The translations under genes and the position numbers were made by a program. A stretch of DNA of 64,000 nt from Massilia sp. Root133 (GTDB taxonomy: Bacteria; Pseudomonadota; Gammaproteobacteria; Burkholderiales; Burkholderiaceae_D): assembly GCF_001426525.1 (NCBI RefSeq), contig NZ_LMEW01000001.1, forward strand, positions 252,978 through 316,977, read 5' to 3'. Each line of letters starts with the position of its first letter. The first letter of the stretch is position 1. Shown in pieces: positions 18,484-28,910 of this stretch. The notes beneath the pieces are model-generated. The model saw nothing but the letters and a program-made list of their open reading frames with translations. It was not told where the DNA came from and searched no databases.

Positions 18484-19374
18484 TTACACGTAAGCCGCCA
18501 GTGCGGTTTTCATCTTCTTCAGCGCGGCCGATTCGATCTGGCGGATGCGCTCGGCCGACACGCCGAATTCCTCGGCCAGCGTGTGCAGCGTGGCGCCCGA
18601 GCCGTCGTCGTTGGCCAGCCAGCGCGCTTCCACGATGCGGCGCGAGCGCGGGTCGAGTTTCGACAGGGCCGTTTCCAGGCCTTCCGATTGCAGGCGCACC
18701 ACTTCTTCGGCTTCCAGGACCTTGGTCGGTTCCTGCTGGTCCGAGGACAGGTAGGCGATCGGCGAGAACTTGTCGTCTTCGTCGTCGGTCGGCGCTTCCA
18801 GCGCGATGTCGCGGCCGGACAGGCGCGTTTCCATCTCGATCACTTCTTCGCGCTTCACGTCGAGCATCTTGGCCAGGTCGTCGACTTGCTGCGGCGACAT
18901 GGCGTCCAGGCCCTGCTTGTTGCTGCGCAGATTGAAGAACAGCTTGCGCTGCGCCTTGGTCGTTGCAACCTTGACCAGACGCCAGTTCTTCAAGATGTAT
19001 TCGTGCATCTCGGCCTTGATCCAGTGCATGGCGTAAGACACCAGGCGGACGCCCTGGTTTGGGTCGAAACGCTTGACTGCCTTCATCAGGCCGATATTGC
19101 CTTCCTGGATCAGGTCGGCGTGCGGCAGGCCATAGCCCAGGTAGCCGCGCGCGATCGACACGACCAGGCGCAGGTGCGACAGCACCAGTTTCTGGGCCGC
19201 GTCCAGGTCATTCTTTTCCTGCAAACGCGTAGCCAGGGAAACTTCTTCCTCGTGGGACAGCATCGGCAGGCGGTTCACCGCCGAGATATAGGCGTCGATA
19301 TTACCGAGATTGCCACTGAAACCCAGTCCCAGTGCACGATTGCCGGCCGGAACCAATGCGGATTGTGCGGACAT
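18484..19374 (-). CDS. rpoH: RNA polymerase sigma factor RpoH (sigma-32)
   Basis: This is a 296-residue heat-shock sigma factor. It has region 2 (LVVSIARGYLGYGLPHADLIQEG-type, edges LVVSIAR and LIQEGNIGLMKA), the diagnostic RpoH box QRKLFFNLR, and the region 4 helix-turn-helix TLAEEFGVSAERIRQIE. The start is ATG 19374 behind CGAGGGAG; an upstream in-frame extension has no family support. A CIRCE operator lies about 130 nt upstream. ftsY, ftsE and ftsX lie on the same strand upstream, the classic synteny, but one foreign-looking gene interrupts it. Confidence 0.96.
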   Translation of the reverse strand: MSAQSALVPAGNRALGLGFSGNLGNIDAYISAVNRLPMLSHEEEVSLATRLQEKNDLDAAQKLVLSHLRLVVSIARGYLGYGLPHADLIQEGNIGLMKAVKRFDPNQGVRLVSYAMHWIKAEMHEYILKNWRLVKVATTKAQRKLFFNLRSNKQGLDAMSPQQVDDLAKMLDVKREEVIEMETRLSGRDIALEAPTDDEDDKFSPIAYLSSDQQEPTKVLEAEEVVRLQSEGLETALSKLDPRSRRIVEARWLANDDGSGATLHTLAEEFGVSAERIRQIESAALKKMKTALAAYV

Positions 19375-19503
19375 AGTCACTCCCTCGTAGATAAACTGCT
19401 GCATCGTCTCGCCATCTCCAGAGCCCCGAAGGCGCAGCTGGCTGGCTTGTTGTCGGGATGCTGACGGTGCTATCAAAACCATTTCCCGCGATAGTCTGAC
19501 GTA

Positions 19504-19533
19504 ATATTAGCACTCTCTTGAGGTGAGTGCTAG
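19504..19533 (-). promoter_or_regulatory. CIRCE (HrcA operator) with overlapping -10 upstream of rpoH
   Basis: The plus strand shows TTAGCACTC (19507-19515), nine bases, then GAGTGCTAG (19525-19533). This matches the CIRCE consensus TTAGCACTC-N9-GAGTGCTAA in 17 of 18 arm bases. On the minus strand TAATAT (19509-19504) can be a -10, with TAGCAC 17 nt before it as a weak -35. Bound HrcA would then sit in the promoter spacer and repress rpoH. Confidence 0.85.
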
Positions 19534-19570
19534 GCGCCACCATATCCCTTACGATGGGTTTAAGTTTCAT

Positions 19571-19794
19571 TAAAGTATTGCCCGCAGGAATCAGAAAAAC
19601 GGGTTCGATTCAACTGTAGAGCAGGTACGAGCGGTTCAGTTGATGCGGCTCAAATGTGGCGTTCGTATCGTTTGAAATCGGTAGAAGACAGGTTAGGCGA
19701 CACGTGCTGCGCTTTCTGTTGGCTGGCGCACGTTGCCATGTAGGTGAATGCCTCGCGTCCGCTGCCGGATTTGACTGGCCAGCAGCGGACGGGT
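19571..19794. other. Intergenic stretch upstream of the rpoH promoter
   Basis: Together with the rpoH leader this makes about 420 bp between the rpoH start and the Abi-like gene. Short open frames exist on the minus strand (for example 19610-19798), but none has a ribosome site or recognisable protein pattern. No gene is called here. Confidence 0.4.
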
Positions 19795-20475
19795 TCACGG
19801 AACGGGCCTCGATATTCCTGAATGGTTGACTTGGATCGGCTGGATGGCGGCCCAGGTAGTGGGAAGACGATCATAACTGGCAAGCCACGGCGGTAGCTTT
19901 GGATCGATCCACGCGACGACCTCGATAGCTTTACCGTGCAAGTCAATGAGAGAAGGGCTTAGCCAAAGTAATTGCTCGTGATGGAAAACACGGTTGCGCA
20001 GTTCCCGTATCTGGTTAAGTGCCGACGAGACAGTATGGCGCTGACGCTGTGGCTTCGGGCAGCGCGGGAAAATCAGCCGCAGGTCTTTCCAAAGGATGGT
20101 CTGGAACTGGACGTTGAATAACGAACTCCAGAAGCCGAAGGGTAGTTCGGCAATAATCTTGTCCGGGGTAAGCGCTTCGGCTCGGCGTTGCAGTTTTGCT
20201 TTCGCACTGACTACCTCACGAACCTGCCAGGCAAACGATGGGTCGCTCACCCAAGAGTCCCACCAGTCGGATCGTTTGTACAGGGTAATCAGGCGTTGAT
20301 GTACGCCATTTTCCAGAGCGATTTCAAGCACGTTCAACATCGGCATTGTCGCTTCTGCCAGAAGCATGTTGTTCACATATGCTTTTGCTGCCCTGGCGAC
20401 GTCGCCATTGCACGAGGCCCGATAACGGCCCAACCGTGCTGCGGAAAAGTGCTTTTCGAGGTCGCTCTAGTCCAT
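19795..20475 (-). pseudogene. Abi-like (Abi_2-type) protein with in-frame stop at codon 3
   Basis: The readable part from TTG 20433 gives 212 residues with the look of Abi_2-type abortive-infection proteins: LGRYRASC at the N-terminus, AKAYVNNMLLAEATMPMLNVLEIAL, ELPFGFWSSLF, and the conserved RNRVFHHE. The natural start seems to be ATG 20475, reading M-D-stop-S-D-L-E-K-H-F-S-A-A-R and then into the conserved region. The stop is TAG at 20469-20467. TTG at 20433 could rescue a protein shorter by 14 residues. Base composition is lower in GC than the neighbours, and the gene splits the ftsX-rpoH pair, both signs of transfer. It may be a decayed phage-defence gene or still partly active. Confidence 0.65.
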
Positions 20476-20614
20476 CGCGCATCATTTTTGATCAGGCATG
20501 CTCACGATGATATACTCTGAACGCAGCCCTAGGTTTTGTCCTCTCCCAGCCTCCATACTGGTGATGACGCTAGGTCAGTTTTCGGTCCCGTTCCGCGGGA
20601 CCACCCCGAATTCA

Positions 20615-20649
20615 AAACAAAACCCGCCTTCGTGGCGGGTTTTGTTTTT
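20615..20649. terminator. Bidirectional terminator after ftsX
   Basis: AAACCCGCC (20620-20628) pairs with GGCGGGTTT (20634-20642) around TTCGT. It is A-rich to the left and T-rich to the right (TTTGTTTTT). On the minus strand it ends the ftsY-ftsE-ftsX transcript 18 nt after the ftsX stop and separates it from the Abi-like gene. Confidence 0.85.
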
Positions 20650-20666
20650 GGCCCAGCGTCGAGGAG

Positions 20667-21583
20667 TTATTTCAGACGCGCCAGATGCCTCTGCACCGAC
20701 AACATGGCCCCGACCAGCCCCAGGCCGGCACTGATCGCCAGCAAGGCCGCCATGCCCAGCGGCGGCAGGGGCGTCAGCTGGAATTCCGACGCATACAGCC
20801 GGGCGAACTCGGCGATGGCCGTGTTCAGCGGACGCAGCGCCAGCGCAACGGCCCCCAGCGCCACCGCCCCCGCGCACAGGCCCAGCAGGGCGCCCGTGTA
20901 GTAGAACGGGCGGTGGATGAAGTTGTCGGTCGCGCCCAGCAGTTTCGACACGGCGATTTCCTCGCGCTGCGTCAGCACCTGCAAACGGATCGTGTTGAAC
21001 ACGACGGCGATCACGACGACGCCCAGCGTGATCGCGAGCAGCAGCAGCGCCAGGCGCAGCACGCCCAGCAGGGCGGCGAGGCGCTTGACCCAGGCCGAGT
21101 CGACCTGCACGGAGTCGACATCCGGCAGGGCGCGCATCTGCTCGGCCAGGCCGTCCACGCGCGCGGCGTCGGCGCCGCTGGCGAAGCCTTCCAGCTTCAT
21201 CACATAGCTGTCCGGCAGCGGGTTGTCGCCCAGCGTTTCGATCACGTCGGTGAGACCGCTCTTTTCCTTGAGGCTGGCCAGCGCCTGTTCGCGCGGCACG
21301 AAGCTGACTTTCGCATGGCTGCCGTGCAGGATCTGCTGCAGCTGCGGCGCGAGGGCCTGGGCCTGGTCGCGCGGGGTGTCGGTCTTGAGGAACAGGCTGA
21401 TTTCCGGATCGACGGACAGTTCTTCCGATAACGGGCGCGCGTTGTCGAGCAGGGTGACGCCCGCGAAGGGCAGGGCCAGCGCGACGGCGACGACGAGCAC
21501 GTTGAACAAAAAACTGCCCGGCGCCTTGCGCACGTGGGACAGCGCGGCGCCGAAGGCGAAGCGGTGCTGGCGGAACCAGACGT

Positions 21584-21587
<4 letters not shown>
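20667..21587 (-). CDS. ftsX: Cell division protein FtsX
   Basis: This is the 306-residue membrane partner of FtsE. The complex regulates septal peptidoglycan hydrolases during division. The first membrane helix is at about residues 25-45 (FNVLVVAVALALPFAGV). A periplasmic domain follows to about 165, then three more helices (LLLLAITLGVVVIAVVF-type, edges LLLLAITL and VFNTIRL). The conserved TQREEIAVSKLLGATD lies just after the second helix. The ATG at 21587 overlaps the ftsE stop. Confidence 0.94.
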
Positions 21588-22249
<662 letters not shown>

Positions 22250-22257
22250 CGTGCGTG

Positions 22258-23412
22258 TTATCCCAGCAGCGCCTCGGCGAATTCGTCGGCGCTGAAGGGT
22301 TGCAGGTCCTCCAGCTTTTCGCCCACGCCGATGAAGTACACCGGCACCGGACGGGTGCGTGCGATGGCGGCCAGGATGCCGCCCTTGGCCGTGCCGTCCA
22401 GCTTCGTGATCACGAGGCCGGTCAGCTGCAGCGCGTCGTCGAACGCCTTCACTTGCGCCAGCGCGTTCTGGCCCGTGTTGCCGTCGATGACGAGCAGGAT
22501 TTCGTGCGGCGCGTCTTCCATGCCCTTGCCGATCACGCGCCTGATCTTCTTGAGCTCTTCCATCAGGTGCAGCTGCGTGGGCAGGCGGCCGGCGGTGTCG
22601 ACCATGACGACGTCGACGCCGCGCGCCTTGCCCGACTGGACGGCGTCGAACGCGACGGCGGCCGGATCGCCCGACTGCTGCGAGATCACGGTGACGTTAT
22701 TTCTCTGGCCCCAGACCATCAGCTGCTCGCGCGCGGCGGCGCGGAACGTGTCGCCGGCGGCCAGCAGCACGGATTGTTCATGGCGCTGCATGTGCTTGGC
22801 CAGCTTGCCGATGGTCGTCGTCTTGCCGGCGCCGTTGACGCCCGCGATCATCATCACGAGCGGCTCATGGCGGCCCAGCTCGAGCGGCTTTTCCAGCGGA
22901 CGCAACAGGTCGACCAGCAGGCCCTTCAGCGCCACCTTGACGGCGGCCGCGTCGAGCAGCTTGTCTTCCTTCACCTTGCGGCGCAGGTTGTCCAGCAGGA
23001 ATTGCGTGGCGTCCATGCCGGCGTCGGACATCAGCAGGGCGGATTCGAGTTCCTCGTACAGGTCTTCGTCGATGCGCGCGCCGACGAACAGCAGCGACAG
23101 GTTGCTCGACGTCTTGGCCAGGCCGGCCTTCAGGCGCGACATCCAGGAACGCCTGGCTTCCGCTTCGCTGACGGGACGTTCGGCGGTTTCGGGGAACAGC
23201 TGGCCTTCGTAGGCCGTCGAAGCGCCCGCAACAACTTCCTCGGGCGCGGCGGGTGCGTCATCGCCACCGCCGAACAGGCGGCGCAGGAAACCCGGCTGCT
23301 CGGCTGGCGTGGCGACGCCCGGCGCTTCAGCCTCCGGGGCCACGGGCACTGCGGGTTCGACCGCAGCCGGCGTCTCGGCTTCAGGTTTTTTCTTTTTGAA
23401 GAAACTAAACAT
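22258..23412 (-). CDS. ftsY: Signal recognition particle receptor FtsY
   Basis: This is a 384-residue SRP GTPase that docks ribosome-nascent-chain complexes at the membrane. The N-terminal MFSFFKKKKPEAE is a basic, membrane-binding start followed by an acidic Ala/Pro/Glu-rich A domain of about 80 residues. The NG domain carries GVNGAGKTTTIGKL (G1), DTAGRLPTQ (G3) and TKLDGTAKGG (G4). It is the first gene of the ftsY-ftsE-ftsX operon. A 68-residue gene of unknown role lies divergent from it. Confidence 0.95.
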   Translation of the reverse strand: MFSFFKKKKPEAETPAAVEPAVPVAPEAEAPGVATPAEQPGFLRRLFGGGDDAPAAPEEVVAGASTAYEGQLFPETAERPVSEAEARRSWMSRLKAGLAKTSSNLSLLFVGARIDEDLYEELESALLMSDAGMDATQFLLDNLRRKVKEDKLLDAAAVKVALKGLLVDLLRPLEKPLELGRHEPLVMMIAGVNGAGKTTTIGKLAKHMQRHEQSVLLAAGDTFRAAAREQLMVWGQRNNVTVISQQSGDPAAVAFDAVQSGKARGVDVVMVDTAGRLPTQLHLMEELKKIRRVIGKGMEDAPHEILLVIDGNTGQNALAQVKAFDDALQLTGLVITKLDGTAKGGILAAIARTRPVPVYFIGVGEKLEDLQPFSADEFAEALLG

Positions 23413-23618
23413 TGTGTATTCGGGAGGGCGGCGGAATGCCGGATAGGGTCGCGCGTATTCTACCAGAGCGGGAACACACTTCTGAGGTGCGCCTGCTCGA
23501 CCATATTGTGGCTAGAATACAGCTCAACAATGCCAATCCGCTCATCGTGCTGGAATTTAGTACGTAACGGGTGTAGATTGTGAGCATCGATAAGAAGACG
23601 CGTCACCGAGGGACGATC

Positions 23619-23825
23619 GTGAACGTATCCAGGTTTATCAAGAGGCTCATCGCCGGCGATCACGTGGTGGGCAGCTCGGCGCCATCGCTGCGCAATGTCA
23701 TCGTCTGGCTCTTCATCGCCCTTGTCGCCCTGTTCCTGACCCATCCATCCAGTCCCGCCAGCGCCTTCGACGCGCCCGTGCCGTGGCCGGCCGAACTGGG
23801 ACTCGACACCAACCTCGGCATGTAA
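23619..23825 (+). CDS. Small single-span membrane protein, unknown
   Basis: This is a 68-residue frame that I do not recognise. The GTG at 23619 follows GAGGGA at a six-base spacing, better than the in-frame GTG at 23580. The sequence is a basic N-terminus (NVSRFIKRLIAGD), one hydrophobic helix (VIVWLFIALVALFL), then a short tail with PVPWPAELG. It is divergent from ftsY and followed 54 nt later by the nucleotidase gene. A small inner-membrane or secreted peptide is possible. The protein may not be real. Confidence 0.45.
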   Translation: MNVSRFIKRLIAGDHVVGSSAPSLRNVIVWLFIALVALFLTHPSSPASAFDAPVPWPAELGLDTNLGM

Positions 23826-23879
23826 TCTGCGCTGCTGGTATCCTGTTATTTCCGAAGGACACCTTGCGGTTGCAGCGCC

Positions 23880-24581
23880 ATGAAACACAGACTTTTTCTT
23901 TTCGACCTCGACGACACCCTGCTCGACTTCAAAGCTTCCGAACAATTATCGTTCGACCGCACGATGCGCGCGCTGGGCCTGGCCGCGCTTCCCGACGGGC
24001 TGTTTGCCCGCTACCAGGCCATCAATACGGCACTGTGGCGAAGCTTCGAGACGGGCACTGTCTCGAAGGATTTCCTGAAGGTGGACCGCTTCCGCCAGAC
24101 CTTCGCCGCCAGCGGTCTCGACCTCGATCCCGAAGCGGCCAGCCGCCTGTACCTCGAATCGCTGTCGGACACGGTCGTCCTCATCGACGGCGCGAAGGAA
24201 CTCTGCGCGACGCTGGCCGCCATCGGCGAAGTGGGCATCATCACCAATGGTGTCGAGCAGATCCAGCACCGCCGCATCGTCAGTGCCGGGCTGCGCGACC
24301 ATGTGTCGTTCGTGGCGACGTCGGAGGCGTGCGGCCATGCGAAGCCGGACAGCCGCTTCTTCGACTACACTGTCAGGATGGCGCGCGCGTTCACGCATGC
24401 GGAAACGATCATCGTGGGCGACCGCCTCGATGCCGACATCCTCGGCGCCAACCGCTTCGGCATCGAAAGCTGCTGGTTCAATCCCGGCGGCCTCGCCAAC
24501 GACACGCATGCGCTACCCACCTTCGAAGTGGCGCGACTGCACGACGTCGTCCCCGCGCTGCGCGGCCTCGCTATTGCCTGA
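23880..24581 (+). CDS. yjjG: HAD-superfamily pyrimidine 5'-nucleotidase (YjjG-like)
   Basis: This is a 233-residue haloacid dehalogenase-type phosphatase. Motif I is LFDLDDTLLDF with the nucleophile Asp. Motif II is GIITNG, the Lys of motif III is in ACGHAKPD, and motif IV is IVGDRLDADILGANRFGIESCW-like (edges VGDRLDADI and GIESCW). The YjjG branch dephosphorylates pyrimidine nucleotides, including non-canonical ones, limiting their entry into DNA. The assignment rests on the DFKASE stretch after motif I and the WFNP near motif IV. It converges on the ThDP enzyme gene. Confidence 0.82.
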   Translation: MKHRLFLFDLDDTLLDFKASEQLSFDRTMRALGLAALPDGLFARYQAINTALWRSFETGTVSKDFLKVDRFRQTFAASGLDLDPEAASRLYLESLSDTVVLIDGAKELCATLAAIGEVGIITNGVEQIQHRRIVSAGLRDHVSFVATSEACGHAKPDSRFFDYTVRMARAFTHAETIIVGDRLDADILGANRFGIESCWFNPGGLANDTHALPTFEVARLHDVVPALRGLAIA

Positions 24582-24634
24582 GGAACAGGCCGTCACATAT
24601 CGATGTGAGCAGCCCGCCCGCGTCGCGCCGAGCT

Positions 24635-26335
24635 TCAGCCGCCTTTCGCCGCCTGGGCGTTGCGGCGGATCGTGTCCAGGGTGGCGCCCGGCGTGATCAG
24701 GTTGCCGTCGTAGCGCAGCTCGATCAGCGCCGGCAGCTTGTGCGTGCGCGTGAACGCGATGGCGCGCTCGAGCGCCGGGCCGAAATCGGCCGTCGTCTCG
24801 ACCGCCTCGCCGTGGCCGCCGTACGCTTGCGCCAGCGCGGCGAAGTCCGGATTGTGCAGCTGCGTGCCCGACACGCGGCCAGGATATTCGCGTTCCTGGT
24901 GCATGCGGATCGTGCCGAACATGCCGTTGTTGAAGACCAGGAAGATGACGCCGGCGCCGTATTGCACCGCGGTCGCCAGTTCCTGGCCCGTCATCATGAA
25001 TTCGCCGTCGCCGGCGAAGGTGACGACGGTGCGCTCCGGCCGCACGATCTTGGCTGCCACGCCGGCCGGCACCGCATACCCCATCGCGCCGCTCGTCGGG
25101 GCGAGCTGCGTGCGCATGGCGCCGTAGCGCCAGAAGCGGTGTGCCCACGTGGCGTAGTTGCCGGCGCCGTTCGTGATGATCGTGTCGCGCGGCAGGGCGG
25201 CCTGCAGGTCCTGCACCATCTGCCATAAATCGAGCGGCGCGCTGCCGTCCTTGAAGATCGGCGGCTGTTCCTGCCACGCGCGCAGCTCGGCCTTCGCTTC
25301 CTCGACCGTGTGGCGCCATGCCGATGCATCGACCGGTTCCATCGCCGCCAGCATCGATGCGGCCTGCGGCGCGCCGCTCGCGATCATCAACTCGGCCTGG
25401 TAGACGCTGCCCAGTTCTTCCGGATCCGGATGGATGTGCACGAGGCGCTGGCGCGGCACGGGCGCTGCCAGCAGCGAGTAGCCGCTCGTCGTCATCTCGC
25501 CCAGGCGCGGGCCGAACGCGATCAGCACGTCGGCTTCCTTGACGCGCGCGGCCAGCTTCGGATTGATGCCGATGCCGACGTCGCCCACGTAGTGCGGGTG
25601 CTCGTTGTCCAGCAGGTCCTGGAAGCGGAACGCGCACGCGACGGGCAGGGCGTTCGCCTCCGCGAACCTCTGCACGTCCGCGCACGCTTGGTCCGTCCAC
25701 GTGCCGCCGCCCAGCAGCAGCAGCGGCTTTTTCGCTTGTGCCAGCATGGCGCGCAGCTGGTCGATTTGCGCAGACGACGGCGCGCCCTGCGTGGGCTGGT
25801 AGCGGCGCGTATCCGCCACTTCCGCGCGGGCCACGAGCATGTCTTCCGGCAACGCGAGGACGACGGGGCCGGGACGGCCGCTCGTCGCCACCTGGAACGC
25901 ACGCGCCATGTATTCGGGGATGCGCTCGGCGCGGTCGATCTGCGCGACCCACTTCGCCATCTGGCCGTACATGCGGCGGTAGTCGATTTCCTGGAAGGCT
26001 TCGCGGTCCATGAAGTCGGTGCCGACCTGGCCGATGAACAGGATCATCGGCGTGGAATCCTGGTACGCGGTGTGCACGCCGATGGAGGCGTTCGTTGCGC
26101 CGGGGCCGCGCGTGACGAAGCAGATGCCGGGCTTGCCCGTCAGCTTGCCGTAGGCCTCGGCCATGAACGCCGCGCCGCCTTCCTGGCGATTGATGACGAA
26201 GCGGATGTTCGAGTCGTGCAGCGCGTCGAGCACGTCGAGATAGCTTTCGCCGGGCACGCCGAAGGCGGTGTCCACGCCGTGGACCTGGAGCGCATCGACC
26301 AGGATCTGGCCGCCGCTGCGGGAGGGGTGCGTCAT
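24635..26335 (-). CDS. Thiamine-diphosphate-dependent enzyme (acetolactate synthase / 2-oxoacid decarboxylase family)
   Basis: This is a 566-residue ThDP enzyme with three domains: N-terminal Pyr (INRQEGGAAFMAEAYGK with the catalytic Glu), middle (LLLLGGGTWTDQA), and C-terminal PP with the GDGEFMM...FLVFNN metal-ThDP motif. By pattern it belongs to the acetolactate synthase-like group that includes benzoylformate decarboxylase, glyoxylate carboligase and IlvB paralogues. No small regulatory subunit gene is adjacent, so it is unlikely to be the main biosynthetic acetolactate synthase. The ATG at 26335 begins MTHPSRSGGQILVDAL; an upstream in-frame start adds a tail without family support. It is a monocistronic gene by appearance. 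Confidence 0.85.
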   Translation of the reverse strand: MTHPSRSGGQILVDALQVHGVDTAFGVPGESYLDVLDALHDSNIRFVINRQEGGAAFMAEAYGKLTGKPGICFVTRGPGATNASIGVHTAYQDSTPMILFIGQVGTDFMDREAFQEIDYRRMYGQMAKWVAQIDRAERIPEYMARAFQVATSGRPGPVVLALPEDMLVARAEVADTRRYQPTQGAPSSAQIDQLRAMLAQAKKPLLLLGGGTWTDQACADVQRFAEANALPVACAFRFQDLLDNEHPHYVGDVGIGINPKLAARVKEADVLIAFGPRLGEMTTSGYSLLAAPVPRQRLVHIHPDPEELGSVYQAELMIASGAPQAASMLAAMEPVDASAWRHTVEEAKAELRAWQEQPPIFKDGSAPLDLWQMVQDLQAALPRDTIITNGAGNYATWAHRFWRYGAMRTQLAPTSGAMGYAVPAGVAAKIVRPERTVVTFAGDGEFMMTGQELATAVQYGAGVIFLVFNNGMFGTIRMHQEREYPGRVSGTQLHNPDFAALAQAYGGHGEAVETTADFGPALERAIAFTRTHKLPALIELRYDGNLITPGATLDTIRRNAQAAKGG

Positions 26336-26444
26336 GGTGAGGTCATCCTTATCACGATGGAATCCGGGCATTCTATGCAACTCGCCCTGAGCTGGCTTTT
26401 CAAATAGCGACACGACCTTTCACAAAAGGCAGCGGCGTATCCTG

Positions 26445-26450
26445 TACAAT
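26445..26450 (+). promoter_or_regulatory. -10 element of rnpB
   Basis: TACAAT lies 9 nt before the predicted 5' end of RNase P RNA at 26460. No clear -35 hexamer was seen at the usual distance. Housekeeping RNA promoters in this group often have a strong -10 only. Confidence 0.5.
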
Positions 26451-26459
26451 GCAGCCCGT

Positions 26460-26799
26460 GAAGCAGGCCAGACAGCCGCTGGTCCACGCCGCAAGGTCGT
26501 GGGCGGGAGGAAGGTCCGGACTCCACAGAGCGGGGTGACGGTTAACGGCCGTCCGCCGAAAGCCCGGCGCAAGCCGGGTATAAGGCGAGGAATAGGGCCA
26601 CAGAGACGAGCGTATTAAGTTACGGTGAAACGCGGTAACCTCCACCTGGAGCAATTCCAAATAGGCACGCGTTGAGGTTGCTCGCGGAGCGTGCGGGTAG
26701 GAAGCTTGAGCGCCGGAGTAATTCGGCGCCTAGAGGAATGGCTGTCATAGCGTCCGCAAGGACGTTACACAGAATCCGGCCTATCGGCCTGCTTTACAC
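26460..26799 (+). ncRNA. rnpB: RNase P RNA component (class A)
   Basis: This is the catalytic RNA that trims tRNA 5' ends. The 5' GAAGCAGGCC pairs with GGCCTGCTTT at 26786-26795, forming the terminal P1-type stem. Conserved cores are visible: GAGGAAGGTCCGGACTCC with CACAGAG, then AGGCGAGGAATAGGGCCACA and CGCGGTAACCTCCACC. AGAGGAATGGCTGTCAT and ACAGAATCCGGC come near the 3' end. Length (about 340 nt) and order of motifs fit bacterial type A. glpK starts about 30 nt downstream with no terminator visible in between. Confidence 0.97.
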
Positions 26800-26829
26800 A
26801 TGATTCACGGCCCGGGGAGCTCGACGACG

Positions 26830-28323
<1,494 letters not shown>

Positions 28324-28404
28324 CGCTCGCGTGCGGCCGCGCCGGCGCGGTTCGGGCACAATCGATGCAATATTGTCATCGATGCGTTGCGACCGGAGGC
28401 GTCC

Positions 28405-28908
28405 TTGAAACTCCTGAAGTTTTTCTTTTCGACCGCGCACGCGGTGCTCGGCTTCCTGTTCGTGCTCGTGTCCGTGCTGATCACGGTATTGGCCGTGCAG
28501 ACCGGCTGGCAGGCGGTCGGCGTCGAGGCCGAAGAGAGCGCCGAATTGGCCATCGAGGCGATCGGCCTGCTGGCCATCGCCGTCGTCTCGCTGCAGATCG
28601 CCCAGACCATCACCGAGGAAGAAGTCGTGCGCGACGCCCACATCAGCGCACCCACGCGCGTGCGCCGCTACCTGTCGCGCTTCATGGTCGTCGTCGTGGT
28701 CGCACTGTCGATCGAAGGGCTGGTCGGCACGTTCAAGGCCTTGCACGAGGAACCGGAACTGCTGCCGCACGCGGCGTCGGTGCTCGTCGCGGCGGGGCTG
28801 CTGATGGCCGGCTGGGGCGTGTTCATCCGCATGAACAAATCGGCGGAAGTGCTCGAGCCGGAGGCGATGGAAGCGGCCAAGAGCGAGGATGCGAAGGTGG
28901 ACGAGTAG
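28405..28908 (+). CDS. Four-helix membrane protein, unknown function
   Basis: I do not recognise a named family. The 167-residue protein has four hydrophobic segments at roughly residues 9-31, 46-64, 91-108 and 120-137. A charged cytoplasmic loop (ITEEEVVRDAHIS) lies in the middle, and the tail is Glu/Ala/Lys-rich. TTG at 28405 stands five bases after GGAGG and starts right before the first helix, so it is preferred over the TTG at 28387. It converges on the HipA-like gene with a two-base gap. Confidence 0.65.
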   Translation: MKLLKFFFSTAHAVLGFLFVLVSVLITVLAVQTGWQAVGVEAEESAELAIEAIGLLAIAVVSLQIAQTITEEEVVRDAHISAPTRVRRYLSRFMVVVVVALSIEGLVGTFKALHEEPELLPHAASVLVAAGLLMAGWGVFIRMNKSAEVLEPEAMEAAKSEDAKVDE

Positions 28909-28910
28909 GG

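Noticed and set aside
19610-19798. 62-residue minus-strand frame next to the Abi-like gene
   Set aside because: No ribosome site, no recognisable pattern, and low-complexity composition.
20584-20602. GGTCCCG...CGGGACC palindrome as another copy of the 102-bp family
   Set aside because: It is a single hairpin without the paired second hairpin or the CGTCG ends.
26400-26660. Short frames within 26400-26800
   Set aside because: The region is RNase P RNA, identified by its conserved cores and closing stem.
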